A stretch of DNA of 6,898 nucleotides, taken from the NCBI GenBank assembly GCA_903929895.1, contig CAIYWM010001030.1:1-6898 (forward strand), read 5' to 3'. Both the position numbers and the translations under genes were made by a program. The notes beneath the pieces are model-generated. The model ran no database searches. It worked only from the letters and a program-made list of their open reading frames with translations, and had not been told where the DNA came from. Positions 1 to 5,002 of this stretch are shown here, piece by piece (positions within the stretch are counted from its first letter, which is position 1; each line of letters begins with the position of its first letter). The stretch comes from an uncultured Alphaproteobacteria bacterium (GTDB lineage Bacteria > Pseudomonadota > Alphaproteobacteria > Reyranellales > Reyranellaceae).

Positions 1-570
1 CAGGTAGCTGGCCTTTGAGGCGGGGTACTTCTCGAGATGCCTCGCGCCGTTGGCGATCATCACCTGCATGTACCAGTCGAGTTCCATGCCGCGCTGGGCA
101 AGCTCGACGCCGGGCTGGAGCACGTCCTTCCAGTCGACCGTCCCGAAGCGTTCCAGCGCCTTGGCGAGGCCCGCGACCATTCCGGGCACGGCGATCGAGT
201 GGTAACCGACCTCGTTGCGCTGCTCCTTGATGTCGGGCCAGGCGAAGGGATTGGCCGGGCCGGGGCCGACGATCTCGTAGACCGACGGATCGAGCTTCTT
301 GGCCGAAACGGGACCGTAGTCGACCGTCCAGGCACGCCCTTCCTTGGCGCTCCAGATGGTCATGAAGCCGACGCCGCCGATACCGCTCATCCAGGGCTCG
401 AGGGCGCCTATGGCCATGCCGGTGGCGACCGCCGCGTCGATGGCGTTGCCTCCCTTGCGCAGGATCGAGGCGCCGACTTCGGCCGCCTTCACGTTCTGGG
501 CGACGACCACACCCTTGCCGCGAACCGCATGCTTGGTGAATTTCAGTTGCCGTGTCAGCGATTCGCTCAT
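1..570 (-). CDS. Gamma-glutamyltranspeptidase-family protein, N-terminal 190 residues (partial at left edge)
   Basis: The family makes N-terminal-nucleophile enzymes that cleave gamma-glutamyl or related amide bonds, for example in glutathione breakdown. Only the first 190 residues are present; the self-cleavage Thr and the small subunit lie outside the window. What is seen: GGNAIDAAVAT at residues 40-50, then GIGGVGF at 63-69, matching the family's GGNAxDAAVA and GGGGF blocks, and the later segment HSIAVPGMVAGLAKALE matching the usual PGTVAGF region. The ATG at 570 is preceded by GAGGAG with 5-nt spacing. There is no signal peptide, so the protein is probably cytoplasmic, unlike periplasmic E. 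coli Ggt. Oddity: where E. coli has DFREMAP (Arg114 binds the glutamate carboxylate), this protein has DYGPVSA at 84-90, so that Arg is absent. It may therefore act on a different substrate. Family assignment is firm; glutathione specificity is doubtful. It is divergent from the sigma-factor operon. Confidence 0.93.
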   Translation of the reverse strand, partial: MSESLTRQLKFTKHAVRGKGVVVAQNVKAAEVGASILRKGGNAIDAAVATGMAIGALEPWMSGIGGVGFMTIWSAKEGRAWTVDYGPVSAKKLDPSVYEIVGPGPANPFAWPDIKEQRNEVGYHSIAVPGMVAGLAKALERFGTVDWKDVLQPGVELAQRGMELDWYMQVMIANGARHLEKYPASKASYL

Positions 571-575
571 TGATG

Positions 576-593
576 CTCCTCAAATGGTAGGAG
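576..593 (-). promoter_or_regulatory. Possible Shine-Dalgarno-sequestering hairpin in the transpeptidase leader
   Basis: Read on the minus strand, CTCCT (593-589) can pair with AGGAG (580-576) across an 8-nt loop. AGGAG is the core of the ribosome binding site for the ATG at 570. A 5-bp stem is short and may be chance, since any SD can meet its complement in a G+C-rich leader. If formed, it would lower translation of the transpeptidase. Confidence 0.25.
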
Positions 594-594
594 G

Positions 595-623
595 ACTCTA
601 GCGGGGCCTCATTTGGCCACAAA
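595..623 (-). promoter_or_regulatory. Weak candidate promoter for the transpeptidase gene
   Basis: On the minus strand a TTGTGG box (about 622-617) is followed after 16 nt by TAGAGT (600-595), a poor match to the sigma-70 consensus with near-ideal spacing. It would give a leader of about 20 nt. The 89-bp gap is divergent, so both transcripts probably start in it. I could not find a convincing sigma-70 or ECF-type (GGAAC-like) promoter facing the sigma factor gene. Confidence 0.2.
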
Positions 624-659
624 GCCTGTTAAACTGCAGGGCGGACCGGCGGAAAGATC

Positions 660-1223
660 GTGGGTGTGGCTGAACTGAACCAGATCGATCTGCAGGCGCT
701 CACCAGAGGCGACAAGCGCACATGGGATGCGTTCGTGATCGCCGCCGCGCCCTTGATCAATGCCGTCGTCCGCCGGACCCTCAGCGCCTACCGTCTGAGC
801 GAAGACGATGTCATGGACGCCGCGCAGGACGTCTTCGTCCGCCTTTGCGCCCAGGACTTCAGGCTGTTGAAAACCTACGATCCGGCCCGCGCCGGCTTGC
901 CGACCTGGCTCTCCGTGGTGTCGCGATCCTGCGCCATCGACCATCTGCGGCGCCGGCGTCAGGCCACCGAGCCGATCGACGACGTCCCGGAGGCTTTTCT
1001 GGGGGTCGAGGATCGCCATGTGGAGAAACTCCGGATCCCCGATGGCCTCCTGACGGCCAGGCAGGTCCTTGTCCTGAAGTACCTCTACGACGAGGAGCGC
1101 GACGTCATGGAGGTCGCGCGGCTGCTGTCCGTCGATGCGCAAACCATCCGAAGTACCCATCACAAGGCTTTGTTGAGACTGCGTGCGCATTTCCGGGAGG
1201 AAGGTCCCGGCGGTGGGGGATGA
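660..1223 (+). CDS. ECF-type RNA polymerase sigma factor (sigma-70 family)
   Basis: This 187-residue protein has the two-domain layout of extracytoplasmic-function sigma factors, which direct RNA polymerase to a small regulon when released from an anti-sigma factor. Region 2 spans about residues 25-100 and includes DAAQDVFVRL (53-62, the polymerase-binding region 2.2 core), TWLSVVSRSCAIDHLRR (82-98, regions 2.3/2.4) and an Arg-rich end. After a short linker, region 4 lies at about 130-178: LTARQVLVLKYLYDE leads into a helix-turn-helix with VARLLSVDAQTIRSTHHKALLRLR. No extra C-terminal SnoaL-like domain is present. The GTG at 660 is favoured, with GGCGGAAAG just upstream; a second in-frame GTG two codons on is a close alternative. 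It is the first gene of a five-gene plus-strand cluster. The next gene has the position and shape of its anti-sigma factor. The ECF subgroup cannot be assigned by eye. Confidence 0.93.
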   Translation: MGVAELNQIDLQALTRGDKRTWDAFVIAAAPLINAVVRRTLSAYRLSEDDVMDAAQDVFVRLCAQDFRLLKTYDPARAGLPTWLSVVSRSCAIDHLRRRRQATEPIDDVPEAFLGVEDRHVEKLRIPDGLLTARQVLVLKYLYDEERDVMEVARLLSVDAQTIRSTHHKALLRLRAHFREEGPGGGG

Positions 1224-1225
1224 AC

Positions 1226-1240
1226 CGCCATGTATTGGCG
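1226..1240 (+). other. Small hairpin between the sigma and anti-sigma genes
   Basis: CGCCA (1226-1230) and TGGCG (1236-1240) form a perfect 5-bp inverted repeat around a TGTAT loop, just after the sigma stop codon and before the SD of the next gene. There is no T-tract, so it is not an intrinsic terminator. It could shape RNA stability or translation at this junction, or be chance. Confidence 0.3.
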
Positions 1241-1261
1241 TAGTATGAGCAGGAGCGACGT

Positions 1262-1786
1262 ATGAACACCCAGCCGACCCCGAGGAGCGACAAGGAGCTG
1301 TGGCGGAGCCTCGCCAGCCAGCCTGCCGTCGCGCCTGCCGCGGTGAGCGAAATGGAGCTCGCCGCCTGGCTCGAAGGCCGTCTGACCGAGGAGGCAGCCG
1401 GGCCGGTCGAGGCGGCTGTGGCGGCGGACCCGGCGCTGCGGCGTGCCGTACTCGACCTTGCGGATATTCTGGGCAAGCCCCTGCCGGCCCCGCCCGAGCG
1501 CATGGTCGTGAGGGCCCTCGCGCTGGTCGGTTTCGAGGCCGAGCGCAAGCTCGCGTCGGGCGGCCTCTTCACCCGATGGCTGTTCGGACGCTCGCGCCAT
1601 GCCCTCCAGCAGGGCGTCATGGCGGTAGTGGCCGTGGTGATCGCGACCGGTGGCTTCATGGTGGGGGGCGGCCTGGGCGAATCGCTCGCCCGGCAAGGCG
1701 ACGGCTATTCGGCGACCGAGACCGCGAGCACGACGAGCGCTGCGTCGAACGAGGTCAGCGAGTTCTTCGCCGGCGACGGCATCTGA
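1262..1786 (+). CDS. Putative membrane-bound anti-sigma factor (zinc-free)
   Basis: This 174-residue protein would sit in the inner membrane with its N-terminus inside, binding the sigma factor encoded 38 bp upstream. What is seen: a soluble N-terminal part whose segment ELAAWLEGRLTEEAAGPVEA (32-51) followed by AADPALRRAV resembles the helical start of anti-sigma domains; one hydrophobic span at about 118-138 (GVMAVVAVVIATGGF and on); and a short, Ser/Thr/Ala-rich outer tail of about 35 residues. The protein contains no cysteine, so the HxxxCxxC zinc motif of ZAS anti-sigma factors is absent. The ATG at 1262 has AGGAG six bases upstream. The stop is followed after one base by the next start, implying translational coupling. 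The anti-sigma role rests on gene order, topology and the weak N-terminal resemblance; an unrelated membrane protein remains possible. Confidence 0.72.
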   Translation: MNTQPTPRSDKELWRSLASQPAVAPAAVSEMELAAWLEGRLTEEAAGPVEAAVAADPALRRAVLDLADILGKPLPAPPERMVVRALALVGFEAERKLASGGLFTRWLFGRSRHALQQGVMAVVAVVIATGGFMVGGGLGESLARQGDGYSATETASTTSAASNEVSEFFAGDGI

Positions 1787-1787
1787 C

Positions 1788-2339
1788 ATGACTTCGCGCC
1801 TGATCCAGATGCTGCTCGGCCTCTCGCTGCTGTTGAACACGTTCGTCCTGGCGGGCTTCATTTACCGCAGCTGGATCGCGCCGCCGTTCGACATGCACGG
1901 GATGCCGCCACCGCCGCACGGAATGCCCGCCCAGCCGGGGCAACCTGGTGGTCCACGCCTCAATCCCGTGGAGATGGTGGTGCGTGATCTCGACCTCGAT
2001 GCCGACCAGCGCAAGGTCATGCAGGCCCTGTTCGATCAGTATGCGAAGGAGCGACGTGAGCGCCTGCAGGCGATTGCCCGCCTGCGCGAGCAAACAAGCA
2101 TGGAAATTTCCCGTACGCCTCGCGACATGGCGAAGATCGACGCCCTCGTGGATCAGGTCAGTCAGTTGCGTGCCGAGCAGCAGAAGGAGACGCTGCGGAC
2201 GTTGACCCAACTCGAGCCGAGTCTGCGGCCCGGTCAGCGCGAACGCCTGCAGAGGCTGCTCATCGACCGTGTTGCTTCGCCGCCACCGCCACCGCCACCT
2301 CGTCCGCCGGGCGGGGGCCCGCCGCGTCCGCCGCAATAG
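1788..2339 (+). CDS. Membrane-anchored periplasmic helical protein, Spy/CpxP/CnrX (heavy-metal sensor) type
   Basis: This 183-residue protein probably hangs in the periplasm from an N-terminal anchor at about residues 7-26. A Pro/Met/His-rich linker follows (DMHGMPPPPHGMP, 35-47), then an all-helical, charged domain at about 58-162: LNPVEMVVRDLDLDADQRK, Arg/Glu/Gln-rich helices, and a LEPSLRPGQRERLQRLL end that recalls the LTPEQR-type repeats of Spy, CpxP, ZraP and CnrX. The tail from 165 is nearly pure Pro/Gly/Arg. In CnrYXH such a protein senses metal and controls the anti-sigma factor; that role is inferred here from order. The helical domain contains no histidine at all; the only two (37 and 44) lie in the linker, so CnrX-like metal ligation is not supported. 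It starts one base after the anti-sigma stop with only a weak SD, so it is probably coupled. A Spy-like chaperone function is an alternative. Confidence 0.8.
   Translation: MTSRLIQMLLGLSLLLNTFVLAGFIYRSWIAPPFDMHGMPPPPHGMPAQPGQPGGPRLNPVEMVVRDLDLDADQRKVMQALFDQYAKERRERLQAIARLREQTSMEISRTPRDMAKIDALVDQVSQLRAEQQKETLRTLTQLEPSLRPGQRERLQRLLIDRVASPPPPPPPRPPGGGPPRPPQ
2310..2323 (+). other. G+C-rich hairpin in the Pro-codon tract ahead of the DUF1800 start
   Basis: GGCGG (2310-2314) and CCGCC (2319-2323) form a stem with a 4-nt loop, about 14 bases before the stop of the sensor gene and 15 before the SD of the DUF1800 gene. It lies inside the run of Pro and Gly codons. There is no T-tract. Such a structure in a polyproline-coding stretch could slow ribosomes or stabilise the downstream message, but skewed codon content alone could create it. 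Confidence 0.3.
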
Positions 2340-2343
2340 GAGG
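2338..2343 (+). promoter_or_regulatory. Strong ribosome binding site of the DUF1800 gene, overlapping the upstream stop codon
   Basis: AGGAGG overlaps the TAG stop (2337-2339) of the periplasmic sensor gene and sits six bases before the ATG at 2350. It decides this start over in-frame codons further upstream, and the overlap points to translational coupling. Confidence 0.8.
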
Positions 2344-2349
2344 CCTGTC

Positions 2350-3912
2350 ATGAGCACACGCCTGGGGCGTCGCAGTTTCGTGGGAGGCGCCGCGGCCTTG
2401 TCCGCCGGTCTTTCGACGGGGCTTTGGTCTGTCGCGCCGGTGCGTGCGGCTTCGGCGATGGGGTTCGACGACGCGCGGCATCTCCTGTCGCGTACCTCGT
2501 TCGGCGTTACGCCGGCCGAAATCCACGCCCTCGAAGCGCTGGACTACGCCACTGCGATCGATCGGTTGCTCGCCAAGCCGAACCGGGCGGCCATGACCGC
2601 CGCGCCCGACTGGATCGGCATGGGGCCGGCCGACCTGCAGCAGCGTCAGAAGGCTGCCGAAGCCCAGCGCAAGCAGGGGGTCGACGGCAAGACGCTGGAG
2701 GTCATGCTGCCGGTCCGGGAGCAGGGCCGCGAGCTGAAGAACTGGTGGGTCGAGGAGATGATCGCGACCGACCAGCCGCTGGTCGAGCGCATGACCTTGT
2801 TCTGGCACGGCCACTTCACCTCCTCGTTGGCGAAGGTGCGATATCCCTCGTCTCTGTTCCGCCAGAACGCGCTCCTCCGGCGCGAGGCGCTGGGCAACTA
2901 CGCGAGCCTGCTGCGGGCCGTCGCGCGCGATCCGGCGATGCTGATCTATCTCGACGGCAGGGGATCGGTGGCGCGCCAGCCCAACGAGAACTTCGCTCGC
3001 GAACTGCTCGAGCTCTTCACCCTGGGCGAGGGCCAGTACAGCGAAGCCGACATCAAGGCGGCGGCGCGTGCCTTCACCGGCTGGAGCGTCGACCGCGAGT
3101 CCGGACAGTTCGCCGAGCATCCGGACCGGCACGACGATGGCCAGAAGACCTTCCTCGGCAAGTCCGGCCGCTTCGGCGGCGACGAGATCCTGACGATCCT
3201 GCTGGCCCAGCCGCGCACGGCCGAGATGATCGTCGAGAAGCTGTGGCGCGAGTTCGTGTCGCTGAAGCCCGATTCCGCCGAAGTGACGCGCCTGGCGGTC
3301 GGATTCCGCCAGGGTGGCTACGAGATCAAACCCCTGATGCGCGCGCTCTTCCTGTCGGCGGCCTTCCGCGACCCCGCAAACCGGGGAGCCCTCATAAAGT
3401 CGCCTGTCGACCTCATCATCGGCTCGGTCCGGGTGCTCGGCCTTCCGGTCCCGGAAAAGACGGGGCTGGTTCGCATGCTGCAGGGCCTGGGACAGGTCCC
3501 GTTCGATCCGCCGAACGTAAAGGGCTGGGCCGGCGGCGAGAGCTGGATCTCGACCTACACGCTGCTGCTGCGCCAGCAGTTCCTGCGGCGCATGATCGAG
3601 GCGACCACCGTGGCGCCGATGGACGGTGGCATGCGGATGGCCGAGCGCCCCAACCGGCGCGCCGACCGCCGCGAGCAGCTTCCGGCCGCGGAAACCATGC
3701 AGATGATGGATCCACCTCGTCCCGTCGAAGGCCGTAGCCTGCGCAACGCCGGCAACGAGGTGCGCCTCGGCCCGACACTGGCCGGTGTCGACAGCGACGT
3801 GCTGCTGCGCACGCTGCTGCCACGTCAGCCGGTCGATGGGGGCGATGTCAGCGGGACTGCGGGCGCGATCGTGGCCGCGGCGTTGCTCGACACGGCCTAC
3901 CAGTTGAAGTGA
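2350..3912 (+). CDS. DUF1800 family protein with Tat-type signal
   Basis: This is a 520-residue secreted protein of a family with no established biochemical function, usually encoded beside DUF1501. The N-terminus has GRRSFVGG (6-13), a twin-arginine motif, then an Ala/Gly/Leu-rich stretch ending near PVRAASA (30-36), where cleavage is likely, so export folded to the periplasm by Tat is inferred. Family hallmarks follow in order: ARHLLSRTSFGVTPAEI (42 onward), MTLFWHGHF (148-156), NENFARELLELFTLG (212-226) and AFTGW (241-245), with VPFDPPNVKGWAGGESWI near the C-terminal third. Length is normal for the family. Oddity: a Met-rich, otherwise hydrophilic stretch at about 424-456 (MDGGMRM, then MQMMDPP) looks like a flexible insert or linker before the last domain segment. 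It is fourth in the operon, 10 bp after the sensor gene. DUF1800 identity is firm; any enzymatic role is unknown. Confidence 0.95.
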   Translation: MSTRLGRRSFVGGAAALSAGLSTGLWSVAPVRAASAMGFDDARHLLSRTSFGVTPAEIHALEALDYATAIDRLLAKPNRAAMTAAPDWIGMGPADLQQRQKAAEAQRKQGVDGKTLEVMLPVREQGRELKNWWVEEMIATDQPLVERMTLFWHGHFTSSLAKVRYPSSLFRQNALLRREALGNYASLLRAVARDPAMLIYLDGRGSVARQPNENFARELLELFTLGEGQYSEADIKAAARAFTGWSVDRESGQFAEHPDRHDDGQKTFLGKSGRFGGDEILTILLAQPRTAEMIVEKLWREFVSLKPDSAEVTRLAVGFRQGGYEIKPLMRALFLSAAFRDPANRGALIKSPVDLIIGSVRVLGLPVPEKTGLVRMLQGLGQVPFDPPNVKGWAGGESWISTYTLLLRQQFLRRMIEATTVAPMDGGMRMAERPNRRADRREQLPAAETMQMMDPPRPVEGRSLRNAGNEVRLGPTLAGVDSDVLLRTLLPRQPVDGGDVSGTAGAIVAAALLDTAYQLK

Positions 3913-3917
3913 GGAGG
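3912..3917 (+). promoter_or_regulatory. Ribosome binding site fixing the GTG start of the DUF1501 gene
   Basis: AGGAGG overlaps the last base of the TGA stop (3910-3912) of the DUF1800 gene and lies five bases before GTG 3923. An in-frame TGA at 3905-3907 prevents any longer reading frame, so this start is nearly forced. The arrangement implies coupled, roughly matched synthesis of the two proteins. Confidence 0.85.
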
Positions 3918-3922
3918 GCGCC

Positions 3923-5002
3923 GTGGGCCGTATTCTCCTGCTGGTCGAACTGAAGGGCGGCAACGACGGGCTGAACACGCTCGTGCCCTATGCCGATCCC
4001 AGATACCGCGAACTGCGTGCGGGCATCGGCGTGTCCCGCGAGAAGGTCATGCAGCTCGACGAGAAGCTCGGCCTGCACGAAAAGCTCGCGCCGTTGATGG
4101 ACTCCTGGAAGGCGGGCGACCTCGCGATCGTGCAGGGCGTCGGCTACCCCTATCCGAACCGCTCGCACTTTCGCTCGATCGAGATCTGGGACACCGCCTC
4201 CACCGCATCCCAGACGCTGAGCGAAGGCTGGATCGCCCAGGCCTTCAGGGGGGCCGGGCTGGCCAAGGGCATCGGCGTCGACTGTATTGTCGCGGACACC
4301 AACGCATTGCCGTCGACCGGCCCATCGCTGCGCACCATCGTGATGCAGGACGCCGAGAACTTCCTGCGCCAGGCCAATGCCATTGGCACGGCATCGGCGA
4401 TGACCGACGGCGGAAATCCGGCGCTGAACCATCTGCTGGCCGTGCGGCAGGAGATCAATGCCGCGGCGGCCGGCCTGCGCGACCGGCTGCGCGACGCGCC
4501 GGCGCCGGCCGAAGCCTATCCGCAGGAGCTTCTGCTCGGCCGTCAGCTCGATCTTGCCACTCGAGTACTCTCCGCCAGGGTGCCTGTGGTGGCGATCAAG
4601 GTGGCCCTGGGCGGCTTCGACACGCACGCGAACCAGCCGCCGACTCACGAGCGTCTGCTGGCCTCCCTGGCATCCAATCTTGCGGTCCTGCGCCGGAACC
4701 TGATCGCCGCCGACCTCTGGAAGGACGTGGTGGTGATGACCTATTCGGAGTTCGGCCGGCGTGCCAAGCAGAACGCGAGCGGCGGCACCGACCACGGCAC
4801 GTCAGCCCCGCAATTCGTCATGGGCGGCGGTGTCAAAGGCGGCCTGCACGGTGTCTACCCGTCGCTGTCGGATCTCCAGGACGGCGACCTCAGGCACACG
4901 GTCGACTTCCGCAACGTCTTTGCCACGCTGGCCCAGGGCTGCTGGGGCCAGTCGTACGATTTCGGCCTGCGCCAGCCGCAGAGGCTCGGCTTCCTCGCTT
5001 AG
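3923..5002 (+). CDS. DUF1501 family protein (alkaline phosphatase/sulfatase-like superfamily) without its own signal peptide
   Basis: This 359-residue protein belongs to a family placed in the alkaline phosphatase-like superfamily; the natural substrate is unknown. Motifs seen: LKGGNDGLNTLVPY (10-23) at the very start, NRSHF (79-83), GGFDTHANQ (230-238) and SEFGRR followed by NASGGTDHG (275-292). The Asp, His and Glu residues in these blocks are in the positions expected for metal binding in this fold. Family members usually carry a Tat signal of some 30-50 residues before the GGNDGLN block. Here the first strand begins at residue 4, and an in-frame stop at 3905-3907 excludes an upstream extension. 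The protein is therefore cytoplasmic or exported in complex with its Tat-signal DUF1800 neighbour; both are inference. The start is GTG, with AGGAGG five bases upstream. Its stop overlaps the convergent transporter gene by 4 bp. Last gene of the operon. Confidence 0.94.
   Translation: MGRILLLVELKGGNDGLNTLVPYADPRYRELRAGIGVSREKVMQLDEKLGLHEKLAPLMDSWKAGDLAIVQGVGYPYPNRSHFRSIEIWDTASTASQTLSEGWIAQAFRGAGLAKGIGVDCIVADTNALPSTGPSLRTIVMQDAENFLRQANAIGTASAMTDGGNPALNHLLAVRQEINAAAAGLRDRLRDAPAPAEAYPQELLLGRQLDLATRVLSARVPVVAIKVALGGFDTHANQPPTHERLLASLASNLAVLRRNLIAADLWKDVVVMTYSEFGRRAKQNASGGTDHGTSAPQFVMGGGVKGGLHGVYPSLSDLQDGDLRHTVDFRNVFATLAQGCWGQSYDFGLRQPQRLGFLA

Noticed and set aside
37..573. Plus-strand open frame opposite the transpeptidase gene
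   Set aside because: The minus-strand frame carries clear transpeptidase motifs and a good SD; the plus frame has neither.
1245..1265. Six-residue leader peptide ending in a TGA that overlaps the anti-sigma ATG
   Set aside because: ATG 1245 has no SD in front of it, and the frame is short enough to arise by chance.
2260..3978. Long minus-strand open frame (about 570 codons) across the DUF1800 gene
   Set aside because: It is the antisense of a well-supported gene in G+C-rich DNA. The product is rich in Arg, His, Gln and Asp without recognisable motifs and would overlap three real genes.
4475..4495. Direct repeat of CTGCGCGAC
   Set aside because: It simply encodes the repeated LRD in an Arg/Leu-rich helix (LRDRLRD); no larger repeat unit surrounds it.
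4563..4570. 8-bp palindrome GAGTACTC as an operator
   Set aside because: It lies inside the DUF1501 coding region, far from any start, and no second copy near a promoter was noticed.
3848..4795. Minus-strand open frame of about 315 codons across the DUF1501 gene
   Set aside because: Same shadow pattern: no family motifs, low-complexity composition, and full overlap with conserved DUF1501 motifs.
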